Of a stretch of 64,000 nucleotides of DNA, positions 30,796 to 44,088 are shown piece by piece. The stretch is from Tenrec ecaudatus (Eukaryota; Chordata; Mammalia; Afrosoricida; Tenrecidae). The notes beneath the pieces were generated by a model. The model searched no databases. It was not told the DNA's origin and saw only the letters and a program-made list of their open reading frames with translations. The DNA is taken from positions 125,904,937 through 125,968,936 of the forward strand of contig NC_134538.1 in NCBI RefSeq assembly GCF_050624435.1, in the 5' to 3' direction. Each line of letters begins with the position of its first letter. Within the stretch, counting starts at the first letter, position 1. The position numbers were made by a program, and so were the translations under genes.

Positions 30796-30988
30796 CAGCA
30801 GTTCTCAACCTGTAGATCTGCAACCCCTTTGGTGGTCGAATGACCCTTTCACAGGGTTCGTCCGATTCATAACAGTAGCAAAATTACAGTGATGAAGTAG
30901 CAAAGAAAATAATTTTATGGTTGGGGGGTCACCACCACATGGGAATTGTATTCAAGGGTCGTGGCCTTAGGAAGGTCGAGAACCACTG
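30796..30988. mobile_element. SPIN-type hAT element, short non-autonomous form
   Basis: A 193-bp element with ends CAGCAGTTCTCAACCTG and TCGAGAACCACTG, flanked by GTCAAAAG (30788-30795) and GTCAAGAG (30989-30996), 7 of 8 matching. It keeps the ACCCTTTCACAGGG and AACAGTAGCAAAATTACAG segments but lacks the GGCGGACCCGCC middle of the long copies. Confidence 0.92.
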
Positions 30989-30996
30989 GTCAAGAG

Positions 30997-32455
30997 GGGA
31001 GGTCAACTGACCAAGTGTCATACTATACCATGGTTCCAACTACCAGAATCAAGTTTACAGTCACCTCTGTCTGATATTACAGCTGTTCGAGTCCCTTGCT
31101 TGTGGCTAGAGGGCATCTGCCAGAAGCTTATTCTGACCGGCTACTCTGCAGGTGGATTTTGTGTTCACACTTTCCTCCGCATCCTTCTACAAACTGGGTG
31201 TTCACAATCCAAGCTCTGATTCTAGTCCCTTCATCATATGCTGGATTGTGTTATTATTATCTTCGGGTCACACAGACTGATGTGCTTCTTCGACGTGGAT
31301 TTAGTCAATGCCCTACTTAGATGATTGCTTGCTTGAATACAAGCCTTTAAGGCCCCTCAGACACTGTTCCAATTAATATCCAGGCACCATCTGCTTCCTT
31401 CACCACACTTCACAGTAGCATCTGTATCTTCTCTGATCTCTTCATGAAGGCAAGTATGAAGCAGGGCCATGTTATAAGAGCTAACTCTTCTTGGATCAGG
31501 GCTAGAATTAAATGGAAGTCCAGGATCCATCAGCTTGCCCACGGGCTATGAGTGACTTTGGTTTACTTTGGCAGTCATATTATGACAAAAACAAAATCCA
31601 ACAACGCCAAATGCAAACAAAAGGCAGAAAAACAAAAAAAAGCAAAGAAACCAAAAAAGAAAAACATTGTCAATCATTCCCCTGGGTTATAAAGCAATAG
31701 CATTGACAACATCAATAATTTATCCAATGACATAGAATTGAAGATACTATTGATATGAGAAGTTTATTTGAGTATAGTCAGTCCAATTGCAAGCTGCAAT
31801 ACTTGAGCTGTTCCTTTGTACAGATTGATTTCTTAATTGATTCAGCTCTGTTTACACTGAGCATGTGGGTTGGTCCTAGGGGAAATTTTCCTATATAATT
31901 TCTTATAAGTGCAGACTCTTGCCTACCAGATTAAAGCCCGTCATGTTAATACAAGGGGAACATTGAAAGGCTACATTCATGGTGATTCTTTGTTCCCTTT
32001 CATTGGACACCCTCTGAGCCAGGTGGCCCACCCCACGTCCAATGGCCACCATATCCAGTCTTGAGGTGGCCCTCCTTTGCTTCCTCTCCCACACGGTATT
32101 CTAGTCCTAAATCCAAGGGTACATGGAGTTTTGAGGTAGGGCCCAGTTCGCTGAGTTAGGTTTCCACGTTGAATCCTTCTAGTGTGGCCTTAGAAGGATG
32201 CTATGCTGCCTGTTATGCCAGCATCTAAGTCAGCACAGGGCTTAGTCCATGCACGGTACACTGAGGGCTGGGTGGAAACATATTCACAGTGTCCACCCAG
32301 GAACATAAAATCAGGGTCATTCTCCCCGTAGGTTCCCTTCAGTTATTGTTCAGCATTCCTTCCCAGTGTGAGGTTGCTCCTCCCTATTTACCCACCATAC
32401 TCACCAACAGAAATATCAGTGCCTCGTCTGAAATGCAGATGCCCCCCTCTTCTGG
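30997..32455 (-). mobile_element. Older L1 3' UTR, antisense
   Basis: Around 31250-31420 the plus strand reads GATGTGCTTCTTCGACGTGG, CAAGCCTTTAAGGCCCC and CACCATCTGCTTCCTTCACC, diverged versions of the 248-bp L1 module found elsewhere, here as a single copy. The remainder to 32455 is probably L1 3' UTR of the same older subfamily; that extension is less certain. The SPIN copy at 30796 appears to have landed inside this element. Confidence 0.6.
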
Positions 32456-32610
32456 GTTTTGTTTTAATCATTTTATTGGGGGCTCATACAACTCTTATTA
32501 AAATCCATATATCCATTCATTGTGTCAAGCACATTTGTACATTTGTTGTCATCATCATTCTCAAAACATTTTCTTTCTGCTGGAGCCCTTAGGAGCAGTT
32601 ATTGTTATTA
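32456..32610 (-). mobile_element. Short L1 3' end, antisense
   Basis: TTTTAATCATTTTATTGGGGGCTCATACAAC, then GTCAAGCACATTTGTACATTTG and TGCTGGAGCCC: the last ~150 bp of the long-3'UTR L1. It abuts another, longer L1 3' end in the same orientation. Confidence 0.85.
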
Positions 32611-34999
32611 AATAATTTTATTAAGGGTTCTTACATCTCTTATCACAATTCATACATTTATCCTGGGTGTCAAGCACATTTGCACATATGCTGCCATCAT
32701 CATTTTCAAAGCATTCTCTTCCCTCTTGAGCCCGATATCAGCTCCCCATTTCTTCCCCCTTCCTCATGAACTCTTGATAAGTTATAGATTTCTATTTTCA
32801 TATATCATCCTCCATCGCCCCTCACCCATTTTTCCATTGTCCGTCCCCCTTTCTCCCCCCACCCTCCCTTAATCCTCTTGTTATCTCTACTCTCATTGTT
32901 GGCCCTAAGGGGTTTAACTATCCTGGACTCCTTGTGTTGCAGGCTCTTACCTGTAGCAGTGTGCATGTTCTAGTCTAATCCAATTTGTAAGGTAGAATTG
33001 AGGTCATGATAGTGGGGGGAAGGAAGCACCAAAGAGCTAGAAGAAAGTTGTATGTTTCATCGGTGCTATACTGCACCCTGACTGGCTCATTTCTTCCCTG
33101 TGACCCCTCTGTAGGGGGATGTCCAATTGACTAGAGATGGACATTGTGTCTCCACTCCATGCCCCCCCTCTAAATTCACATTGGGTTGTTCTGGGTCTTA
33201 GATGCCTGGTACCTGATCCCATCCACACCTCATGATCACAGACTGGTGTGCTTCTTCCATGTGGGCTTTGTTGCTTCTCAGCTAGATGGCCACTTGTTTA
33301 TCTTCAAGCCTTTAAGACTCAGATGCTATATCTTTTGATAGCCAGGCACCATCAGCTTTCTTCACCACATTTGCTTATGCACCCATTTTGTCTTTAGCGA
33401 TGGTGTAGGAAGGTGAGCATCACAGAATGCCGGTTGTTAGAACAAAGTGTTCTTGTGGTTAGGGAGTACTTGAGTCGAGGCCCAATGTCCATCTGCAACC
33501 TTAATTCTTAACATATAGATATTAGTACATGGTTCTATTTCCCTCTTGTTTATACATACACACACACACACATATATATATGCCTGTATTTAGACCTCTA
33601 TAAATATCCTTTACCTACTGGTTCTTTCCTCTATTTCCTTTTACTTTCCTCTTGTGCCATTATCATGTTCGGCCTTCATTCAGTATTAGTAATTTCTCCC
33701 TGCTACATTGTCCTTGATGAAGCCCCACAAGGCATCCTACGCCCTTTTCTCCAGATTTGAGTTTACTTGTTTTCCCTTGTCCCTGGTTTGGTTCCCCACC
33801 CCCTTTCTTTCTCCTCCCTCCCCTTCTCCTGTATCCCCACCGGAACCACTGGTCCCGTTCTTTTCATCTTTGAATTGTTTACCCCGCCTATCTTACCTAG
33901 ACAGACATGCAAGTATATTGATAAGTGCAAATACCCGGCAAAGTCAAATAAAACAACAAAGGAAGCCAAGACCAACAAAACAATAACCAAGAACAACAAA
34001 ACAACAACAAAAAGAAAGCCACTGACAAAAATGGAAAGGCCTATAAATAGTTCAAGGTCTGTTTGTTGGCCTTTACGAATGTTTTCTAGTCGAGTCTGAT
34101 TGAGTGCCACACTCTGTCTCCAAAGTCTATTTTCGGTATTCCCTGGGGATTTCATCACTCTGCTCCCCTTGCTGCTCAGTTGCATGCCCTTAGTGTTTCG
34201 CCCCAGCATAATGGGGTCAGATTGTGCATAGTTCCCGCACTGTGTCTCCAGTGTTGTCCCCTGCCGCACTATGGTTTCATGAGGGATGGCATGTCTTGTG
34301 GTGAGGCTAGCCCTATGATCCTCCCAGTGCACTGTCTGTTCTGAGCAGGAACATCATTCTCAGGGCGTGGTGGGCCAGGATGTCCTCCCCTCCCACTCCA
34401 TCCCTTTTCGTTTCTCCCGTGTGCTCTAATCAGATGCACCCCTCTCCCCAAGCTGTAGCTCCAGTGCTGTACTCTGAAGTGCATTCTTCTGAGGGGGGCA
34501 GGATAAGGGTGTGGGATGGTGTCCACATAGTTGGAATTGGGGCCGGCCTTGCCCTCTCCTGGTCTTAACTTGATTTTCCTGTAAGGTTCTCTTCTCATTC
34601 CTGTGGAGGGCCTATTGGTCACAGCCTTGTCTCAATGTTGTATAACATCAAGTGGATGGTCTTCTCCCTTTTTGTCCTTGAAGGAGTGACTCCAGCTAAT
34701 CCGGGAGGTCTCATATTTCAAGGTGATTCTTATGAAGTGCACATAAGGTAGATGATGTATGGTTCATGGCTAGTAGGCAGACACTCTACCCTTTTGATTG
34801 GGAATTAGTCTCTATGATATGTTCAACTGATGTTTCTCCTCCTAGTAGTGGACACATACTATCTTTGCCCCTTTATGATTGACCGACTTCACTCAGCACA
34901 ATGGTTTCCAGATCCTGCCTTGTAGTGCAGTGTTCATGCTTTCACTGCTGTTGTTTAGGGGTGCATTCGATTCCATTTTGTGTGCCATCGTTTCTTTTT

Positions 35000-35592
35000 C
35001 TTTAAGATATTTAAAAAGGACTTTAATCAAAAGCAAAAATAGCCCTCCAAATTCACCACCCTAGATCCTCTCTATATATAACATGAATAAAATGACTCTA
35101 CTCATGATTTTACATACAGAAAAAAATTAACTTCTTTATTCTCTTTGAAACTTTTAAAGGATAATGGCCTCTTCTCAGTCCTCCTAAAGTTGACTACTTG
35201 GTATTATTTTGACACAATGAAGCACATCTCCTACTTGAATTTCAGACCAGGTGCTGGACTTTCATGGTTCCTCTTCTTGCCTGAAGTTGTGTCTACTTTT
35301 AGCTTCGTGTAGCTCATAAATAAATGTTTCTCAAAATTGAACAAGCTAGGGGTAATATTTTAGAAATGGCCATGACAATCTTATTATTTTGTGTTTCCTT
35401 TCAAATAGCATTATGTTTCTATAACTCTTATTACCTTAAATGTGGCTAATATGAGATAAATTTATATAAAAGCCATGTAAAGTACTGGAACATCTTATTA
35501 GAATATTATCCTAAAGAACGCTTCTTGAAAGAGAGTTTTGTGAGTAAATCTGATTTTGGAAATGCCCTTTGGGAATTCTAGAAATACATCAC
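35000..35592 (-). pseudogene. Probable processed-retrocopy fragment inserted in L1
   Basis: Interrupts the L1 between TGTGTGCCATCGTTTCTTTTTC (34981-35000) and TTTCTTTTTTCCTGCAC (from about 35583), so the ~10-bp TTTCTTTTTY is a likely target duplication. On the minus strand the insert ends ATTAAA, about 20 nt, then AAAGAAAAAGAAA, like a polyadenylated RNA. One minus-strand frame around 35262-35350 reads YTKLKVDTTSGKKRNHESP and continues to a stop after LKFK, resembling a protein C-terminus; upstream stops break it. I do not recognise the parent gene. Confidence 0.45.
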
Positions 35593-36885
35593 ACATATAT
35601 TTCTTTTTTCCTGCACTCTTGGGCATTTAGGCTGCTTCCAGTTTCTTGCTATTCTTTGGGGTCTATGCCTAATAGTGGTATTACTGAATCATATGGGATT
35701 TCAATTCCCAGTTGCTCTAAGTATCACCATACTGTTTTCCACAGTGTTTGTATATATTTACAAATACACCAGCAGTGTACACGAGTTCCAGTGTCTCCAC
35801 AAGTTTGTGGTTGTTCGTGGATTTGTTAGCCAGTTGTATCTCATTTTTTGGTGAGGTCTCTGATCATATCTTTTCCCATTCCTCAATTAGGTCTCTTGTT
35901 ATTTTCTTATTGAGCTTTTGTAGAGTTCTGTGCAATTTGGTAATCAGCCTTTGTCCAATGTGGTGTTTCCCAACAAAAAAGAATGGGAAATTTTTCCTCC
36001 CAATATACGGGCTCTTGTTTTATTCTCCTGATAAAGTCTTTTGATGTGCACAGGTGATTCAATTTCAGCATGTCCCAGTCATATATCTTGTCTCCTACTG
36101 TGGGTGCCTCTTCATTATACTTGGTAGTCTATGTATTCCCTGAAATAAGGCCCTTAAATGTGTTCCAGCATTCTCATCAATGATCCTGATAGCTTTGGGG
36201 TTTATATTTAAGTCTTTAATCCACCTTGAGTTCATTTATATGCATGCAGAGAGATATGGGTCTTGTTTCATTCTTCTGAAATCCAGTTTGTCCAACACCA
36301 TTGATTGAAGAGACTGTCTTTGTCCCATTGGATATTTCCAGGTCCTTGGTTGAAAATTAGTTGCCTGTAGGCTAATGCATTTATGGCAGGGTTTTCTGTT
36401 TTGATACATCGGTTTATGTGTCTCTTGTACCAGTACCAGGCATTTTTTTTAACTACTGTGGCTATGTAGTAGGCTTTTCCATTTTTTTAAAGAATGTATT
36501 TAGGATTGGCATTGGAATTGTGTCGTAGCTGTAGATTGTTTTACATAGCATTGACATTTTCATATCAAGTCTGCCTATCTATGAGCATGGAATATTCTAT
36601 TGATGTATAGGTCTTTTTTGGTTTCTTGTAGTAATATTCGATAGTTTTTTTTCTCTGTAGGCCTTTTGTTTCTTTTGTTATGTTTATTCCTAAGTATTTC
36701 GTCTTTTGTGTGGTTATCATAAATGGTATTTCTTTCTTAATGTCTTTTTGTACATTTCTTCAATGGCATACAGGACTCATTGATTTCTGGTTAATTCTGT
36801 GTCCTGCTACCTTGCTGAATTCCTTGGTTGTTTCCAGTAGGCTCTTTTTGTGGAGACTTTTGGGTTTTCTGTATATAGAATCATA

Positions 36886-37167
36886 TCATGGATAAATAAC
36901 AAAAGTGTCACTTCTTTGCCTATTTGTATTCTCTTGATTACATTTTGTTGCTCTAGCTAAGCCTTCCAGTATGATATTAAACAAAAGTGGTGATAGGGGA
37001 CATCCTTGTCTGGTCCCTGCTTTCAGTTGAAATGTCTCTAGCTTTCCCCATTGGTTGTGATGCTGGCTGTTGGTTTCTCCTACATGGCTTCCATTCTGTT
37101 GAGCAATATTGTATATGTCCATACAAAGAAAACAACATGTTTCCATTGTGTTGACTCCATACTCCAA
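36886..37167 (-). pseudogene. L1 ORF2 reverse-transcriptase fragment
   Basis: The 93-codon frame contains the diagnostic L1 RT block [20 protein letters not shown] followed by ILEGLARA. Catalytic YADD lies beyond the preserved part. It is cut off at the 5' end of this L1 copy, about 37167. Confidence 0.9.
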
Positions 37168-39045
37168 GTCAAGGTGATCCCATGTTCCTACAGCTGCATG
37201 CTAACCAAAGCCCTATCTTATTAAAGCAAGACTTCTTCAGATCAGAAGGACAGTGTGAAATCATACCTGCTTTTGAGGCCAATTTACAAAAACAATTTAA
37301 TCTAAATATTGAGCTAATTCCCACATGACATGTGTGAGTCTTGTTAACCTGAAGAATGCATTGGAAAATGGATTGTTGCAGATGCAGGCAGATTAAAATT
37401 TAGCACCCTCTCATTTGAGCTCCCTTATGATTCATCTAAATTTTTATATAGCTTTTACTATTTTCTGCTTTCTTTTTTTATTACAGTTTTATTTGCTTTA
37501 CTTTTGATTCTTGTTAGTTTTGTTGTTTAATGCTTTTCTGTATATGAAGTTCATGATAGGTAAATCTATAGAGACAGTAACTGGATTAATGATTTCTTGG
37601 GGGTGTTTCACGGAAGGTTGGGGGGAAATGAGCTAATTACTAAGAATACAAGATGGAAGAAAAGGTTCTAAAACATATTGTGGTGATGACTCTACAATTC
37701 ATCCTGATGTGACCGAACTATTGAAATGCATGATATGTAAGTTATAGGCCAATAAACTGTTGTGGAAAAGAGAGTTATGTATAAATAATTAAGTTCTATG
37801 ATTTATTATATAATTATATTATATTTACTCATCAGAATTAGGTTCAGTTGCAAGACTCAAATGACAAGCTCAAACAAGGCTACAGTTTATTTCTCTTATA
37901 TAAAAATCCAGGAAGGGAGATCAAGGCTGGTATGATGCTTCCTGAACCAGGGTAAAAAAACAAATAAACAAAATCAACAAAATAGTTTCTATGATCGTAC
38001 TGCTGTGTATTGCCTTGATCTATGAACCAAAAAGGCAGCATGTCCATTTCAGACAGAATGTCCATTTCGGGCAGGAGGCTAGGAGAAGGGAAGAAGCAAA
38101 GGCAGGCAAAGGGCTTCCACACACATCCAAATCCCCAAACACATCATGAATCAACTCCAGTACCATCATCACATTAGCCCAGTTAGTCAAAAAACATACC
38201 TAGTTGCAAAGAAGGATTATAAAGATAAGTTTTACTGTGAGAGACTATGTGCTCCGCTAAAAATTCTATTACTATGGATTTTGGAAGACAGCTAGCAACT
38301 GCTGCTATAGAATGTTTAATAACAATTTCTACAACGTGTCCGTAAGGGAATCCTTTAAATGAATTGGATTCCCAACTATGTTTATGTATCAGTTATTTGT
38401 AACCCCAAAAGCAATTCCTCACAGTAATAACATTGTATCTGATGGGCACTTTCCCAGATCAATAAACCAACCCTGATTTTAGCCTATAATGTCCTTGAAA
38501 TATGGTTTTACCTCAACACTCAACAACCCCTATTCCATCAAAGAAAAATACTTAACAAATAATCCCATATTAATCATCTCTTTCTATTTTAACAGCAGGT
38601 TTGAACCGCCTGAAATAACAAAGATTGAAGGATCTTCTTACATCATAGAAAGTAAACATTCCTCTCTAGACCATCATGCATGTGTTAAAGTTCTGACTTG
38701 GAGGATTGAAGGCCCTAGTGGAGGATGACCACATTCCATCCCCTTCTCTTTACCCATCCTTTTGGTGGTGGTTGTTGGAGAAGTGTGTTCACGGAAACCA
38801 CATGGCCCTCGATGTGCTTTGAAGGTGCACAGAGCTGGGTAATGTTGAGCTGTCCTGGAACCAAGACACAACCCTTAGTCTTCACTCTGCCCTTATTTCT
38901 AGGTTTCACACACCCACAGAGAGACAAACCCACCTTCAGAAAGACAGAGATCAACAAACAGAGGGAGAAAGAAAGGCATGGACTCAGAGAGAGCAACAAT
39001 AAAAGTTTGAGAATTCATAGCAACACATTCAGTTAAATTCTAATA
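37168..39045. other. AT-rich low-copy DNA, no gene recognised
   Basis: About 1.9 kb. A possible short antisense SINE-like piece (GTTGACTCCATACTCCAAGTCAAGG) lies at the left edge near 37149-37180. Frames of 80-103 codons at 37880-39036 overlap on both strands and lack family features. Confidence 0.4.
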
Positions 39046-39049
39046 ACCT

Positions 39050-39510
39050 CCACTTCACAACGGTGACTAGTTCATCTCCTCCCCGCAGCCCTTCTGCAAG
39101 GGGATGCCAAATTTCCCACAGATGGGCCCTGGGTCCTCACTCTGCACTCCCCATCATTCACAATGCTATGATTTGTGTGTGTGTGTGTGGGGGGGGGGTC
39201 TTTGATGCCTGATACCTGATCCCTTCAATGCCTTGTGATCTCACAGGCTGGTATGCTTCTTCCATGTGGGCTTTGCTGCTTCTCAGTTAGATGGCCCCTT
39301 GTTTATCTTCCAGCCTATAGGACCCCAGATTCTATACATTTTGACAACTGGGCACCATCAGCTTTCTTCACCGCGTTTGCCTATGCACCCACTTTGTCTT
39401 CAGTGTTCAAATTGGGGTAGGCTGCTGTGCTTCTTCCATGTGGGCTTTGTTGTTTCTTAGCTAGATGGTCTTTAAGACTCCAGATGCTATATCATTTGAT
39501 AGCCATGTGT
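39050..39510 (-). mobile_element. L1 3' UTR fragment, antisense
   Basis: Reads ATCTCCTCCCCGCAGCCC, a TG-run, GATGCCTGATACCTGATCCC, then the module motifs CTTCTTCCATGTGGGC at 39256 and again at 39431. The 175-bp spacing, instead of 248, indicates a deletion inside a two-module copy. (TG)n followed by a G-run at 39174-39199. Confidence 0.8.
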
Positions 39511-40740
39511 AAGAATCAACTCTGTGGCAACTGATTTGGGTCTTAATCTTCCTTTCCTCCCAAGGACTTTGGGATATTAAAAAGTATGTTTTCCACTGAG
39601 TAATTAAGAATTCAGAACATCGCCTTTCTAGCACCTCTTGCACAATACAATAAGTTGGTTGGGTTGGCCTTTGATGAAAAAGCAAGGGTGATGATCATAG
39701 TAATTGACAACTTGCAAAGCATAGCAGTCATCCATCAGAGTGGGTGCTGGCCAGTGTGTCACTTCAGTACATATCACACCACAGAATGTTGGGCTTGACA
39801 TGAGTGGCTAGATATCCCTTAGTGACCAATCACCAGGTTGAAAGATTCCTCCCTAGTTTCTTAAAAAGAGGACAAAGCTCTTGGCTGCTCAAGGCTCTTT
39901 CTTTTAGAGAATTCATCCTTCCTTCCTCTGGGAGTTTGAGTGACAGTCTTTGGTAGACTCAGTAAGACTGAGAATCTATTTGTATACTCTGCACATATTC
40001 AACTTCTATGGGATGCTCCTCACTTTCAGTTACTCACCAAGACCTGCCAATTCTGCCTCCTAAATAGTCCCAAAGTATCCCCAATTCTGTCACTTGGGTC
40101 AGACACTCATTATGTGCTGCCTGAATTTTTCATAACTAGTCCCCCTGCTTCCAAGTATGGCTTCCCTAATGCATCCCACACACTAACAAGGAGTGTCTTC
40201 TAAGCACAATTCTGATTGTGGAACCTCTGTGCTTAAAATGTTTAAATTGTGCTCTGTCGACCATAAAACCCAAACTCTGTAACATTTTCAGTTCCTTTAA
40301 GATCTCACCTAAAAACTTTTTTATATCTTTCAGTCAAAAGCCTGCTCCTTGGCAAGCCTAGCTATTTAGACGTCTCTGAAAGCACCACACAGTAAAGCGA
40401 CAGTCTTCTTCGCGTCAAAGACTGTGTTGGAAGCAGCTCTCTCCGTCAGAATATTGGCTTGATGGCTACTCTTATTGGGCTAAGACGCTGCCCTTAGGTG
40501 CTCATCGAGTCTTGTCTAAAGATCTTCAGTGAGGCACTCTTGACAAACAACATGTTGTATCTTTGTCACATGCCATATGTACCATCCCAACAAAGTGATG
40601 AAATAATACTCAAATGGGCAACATTTTCCCTACTCTTGGCTGGGAGCAGGCATTTACAGCTGAGTAGTAGAGTGAGCATCGGGTTCAGATTTAGGACACT
40701 AGTATAACCATGATCAATTCATTTGGAGTAGTGAAATTTT
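39511..40740. other. Low-copy DNA
   Basis: About 1.2 kb without a recognised repeat or gene. Confidence 0.4.
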
Positions 40741-40744
40741 TGTT

Positions 40745-43330
40745 AAAATGTTAACTGTCATCAAATTGGGCACAACTCAGTTGCCACACATATGACACAC
40801 GTGACACATATGTGACATGCACGGTATATGGTACACATATGCCATAGACGGCTTGTGTTGTGTGTGTGTCATATGTGTATTTATGTATATATACACACAT
40901 ACATATATATCAGAATGAAACATTGCCTGGTCCTGTGTCATTTCACAATTGTTATGTTTAATCCCATTGTTGCAGCCACTGTGTCAATCCATTTCCTTAA
41001 GAATTGCCCTCTTTTTTTGTTGAGCCCTTACCAAGAATGATATCTTTTTTCAAGAGCTAGTCTTTCCTAACAACATGTCCAAAGATGTGAGATAAAAATC
41101 ACCATCATCACTTCTAAAGCACTTTCTGGTTATATTTCTCCTGAGACAGATGTGTCTGTTCTTTTGTCAGTCCGTGGTACTTTGAATATCCTTCACCAAC
41201 ACCATAATTCAAATGCATTAGTTCTCTTATTCACTGTTCAGCTTTCACATGGATAGGAGACAATTTAATATACCAAGGCTTGGGTCAGGTACACCTTAAT
41301 CCTCAAAATGATATCTTTGATCTGCAACACTTTAAAGAGGTCCAATATGACCTTTGACTAATATGATACATCATTTAACTTCTTGACTGCTGCTTCTATG
41401 AGTGTTAATTGTGGATCCAATAAAATTAAACCACTGACAACTTCAATCTTTTCTCTGTTTATCGTGATGTGGTCTGTTGGTTGGGAAGACGTGGGCTTTC
41501 TTTACGTTGAGGTCTAATCCATCATGAAGGCTGATCATCACCACTGCGTGTTTAAGTCCTCTTTGCTTTCAGCAAGCAAGGCTGTGCCGTCTGTGTTTCA
41601 CAGGTTGTTAGTGAGCCTTCCTTCTATCTAAATTCCACATTCTCCTCCTTATAGTCCACCTTCTTAGAGTATTTGTTCCACGTACAGATTAAGTAAGTAT
41701 GGTAAAAGGATATGACCTTGATGTACACCTTTTCTGATTTTAAAACATCCAATATCCCATTATTCTGTTCAAATGACTACCTTGTGTTCGATGTGCAGAT
41801 TTCATATAAGCATAACTAAGTGTTGTAGAATTCCCACTGTTCAAAATGTTAGCCATAATTTGGTTTGACCACACTCTCAGATGCCTTTGCATAGTCAATA
41901 AAACAAATCAAGTAAACATCTTTCCGGAATTCTCTGCCTTGAACCAAGATTCATCTGACATTGGCAATGACATCCCTTGTTCCACATCCTTTCCTGAATT
42001 CAGCTTGAATTTCTGGCAGCTCCCTATGGATGTATCACTTCAATTGTTTTAAAATTATCTTCAACAAAAATGTAGTTGCTTTCTTCAGGTTTGATGTGCT
42101 TGATGTCATCTCACAACTTTTTTTTAATGTCTTCAATACATCAAAATCCCTTACTGAAATGTTCTCTAAATTCAGATGGAATGTGCACAAGGTCATACTT
42201 GGACTCGCTTGAAATTTTCAAAAAAAAATTTCAGCTTCAACCTGTGCTTGCCTTTGAGCAATTGACTGTATCTTCCACAGTCAACAGTTGACCTTGCTTG
42301 GCTTATGATACTGAGTTTCTCCATTGCCTCTTTCTTCATGTAAAGTCCATTTGATTCCTGTGTATCCCACCTGGCATGGTCCAAGTGTATGCTCACATTT
42401 ATGTTTTGTAAAAAGGTATTTACAACAAAGAAGTTGTTGGGCTTGCAATATTCTATTATGTTATCTCCAGCTTCGTTTAGATCCCAAGACCATATTTTTC
42501 AACCATGGTGTTTGTTTCCACATGCCACATTCTAATCACCAATAATTATCAATACATATTGATTGTATGTTTAATCAACTTCAGGCTGAAGAAGTTGGTA
42601 GAACTCTGTAATTTCTCCATCACTAACTTTAGTGGTTGTTGCCTATATTTGAACAATAGTTGTATTAATTGGTTTTCATTGTAGGCATATAGATATTTTC
42701 ATATCACTGACTTTTACTTCATGATAGACCTTGAAATGTTCTTTTGGAAGATGAATGTAACTCCATTCCTCTTGAATTTGTCATTCCCAGCATAGGAAAC
42801 TGTATAACTGTCCTACTTAAAATGGCCAATACCTATCCATTTCAGCTAACTAGTGCCTTAGATTTTGATCTTTATGCATCCCATTTCATTTTTGATGACG
42901 TTCAATTGTTCCAGACTCATACTTCACACATTCCACAATTCAACTATTAATGGATGCCTGTAGCTGTTTCTTCTCCTTTTGATTTGTGCCCCAGCAGCAA
43001 ATAAAGATCGCAAACACGTTACTCCATCCACATCTTATGGCCGACTCTACTTTGAACATTCAGCAATTACCTAGTGAGGTGGTGAGTGCCATCCAATCTG
43101 ATGTGTTCATCTCCTGCAACATATCAGATAATTTTGCTGATTCGTAACATTTCTAGGGGCTAATCCCTCATAAATGAACCACATATTTCTTCTTGAAGCT
43201 CTGCTGAAATTGGTCCGTGTGTATTTGACATTCAAGTAGCCATGCTTCTGTCTTCCCAGCAACACACAAGCCACGAGAGTACCACAGACTGACAGATGAG
43301 AGCTGGATCGTTGTTCTTTTATGCCGTCCT
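40745..43330 (-). mobile_element. RTE (BovB-like) LINE, antisense, diverged
   Basis: The plus strand begins with the reversed 3' end (CAGAATGAAACATTGCCTGG, CAGCCACTGTGTCAATCC near 40976) and continues through the reverse-transcriptase region (ACATCTTTCCGGAATTCTCTGCC near 41920; TTGGCAATGACATCCCTTG). It ends in the endonuclease region near 42735-42800, where the minus strand reads CAAGAGGAATGGAGTTACATTC. ACACACAAGCCACGAGAG near 43265 matches the 5' part of the copy at 53072. Nearly full length but riddled with frame breaks. Confidence 0.8.
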
Positions 43331-43439
43331 GTGATATCCTCTTATAAGCCCCAAATGGTAAAATACCAGCAATGTCATATAGTTAAACCTAATAGGAACC
43401 AAAGATACAATGAGGGACGTGACTCACTTTGTAAAGTGC

Positions 43440-44088
43440 TTAAGAAAGGTAAGTAATTGAAATTCCTCCATGGCCAGGCAATCAGGAAAGTGTGTGACAG
43501 CGCTGCATCCTCCTTCTCACCACAGTTATTCAGTCTGTGCGTCGAGCAAATCAGCAGAGAAGCTGGCTTATGTGAAGAAGACTATAGCTTTATGATCGGA
43601 GGAAGGTTTGTTAACCTGAGATACGCAGATGACACATTGCTTGCTGAAAGCAATTGGACCTGAAGCACTTGCTGATGAAGATCAAGGAATGAAGCTTTCA
43701 GTCTGGATTACAACTCAATGTCAAGAAGACCAACATCCTCACAACTAGACCAGTAATTAATTTCATGATAAATGGATAAAAAGTTGAAGTTGTCAAACAT
43801 TCTGTCTTGCTTGGATCCACCGTCAATGCTCACGAAAGCAGCAGTCAAGAGAGCAACCACTGTGAGTTGCACTGGATAAATCTGCAGCACAAGTCCTCTT
43901 TAGAGTATTGAAAAGCAAAGGTGTTCCTTTGAGGACTAAGGTGTGCCTGACTCAAGCCATGGTATCTTCAGCTGCCTCACATGCATGTGAAGGTTGGACA
44001 CTGAATAAGGCAGGAAGAAGAAGAATTGATGCCTTTGAATTGCGGTGCTGAAGAAGCATATTGAAAATACCGTGGCTGCTAAAAGGAC
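43440..44088 (+). mobile_element. RTE (BovB-like) LINE fragment, sense
   Basis: Translation at 43520-43663 contains LFSLCVEQISREAGLCEED and IGGRFVNLRYADDTLLAES, the RT domain with the YADD active site of the RTE family, followed by LNVKKTNILTTRP-like text near 43705-43750 and the C-terminal RRIDAFELRC-like block near 44020. A frameshift follows the YADD region. It lies tail-to-head with the antisense copy at 40745-43330. Confidence 0.88.

Larger units (their letters stand above)
32612..37167 (-). mobile_element. L1 LINE, antisense, 3' UTR plus part of ORF2, with an internal insertion
   Basis: Plus strand from 32612 (AATAATTTTATTAAGGG) through 34998 is the reversed L1 3' UTR with one copy of the 248-bp module. 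35593-36880 is the reversed end of ORF2 and adjoining 3' region (TTGGGCATTTAGGCTGCTTCC at 35620; TACCAGTACCAGGC at 36430). A foreign ~590-bp segment separates them. The frame is damaged throughout. A 189-codon open stretch at 33763-34332 is 3' UTR, not a gene. Confidence 0.88.

Noticed and set aside
33763..34332. 189-codon minus-strand frame
   Set aside because: It lies wholly within the L1 3' UTR, collinear with the non-coding copy at 24050-24420.
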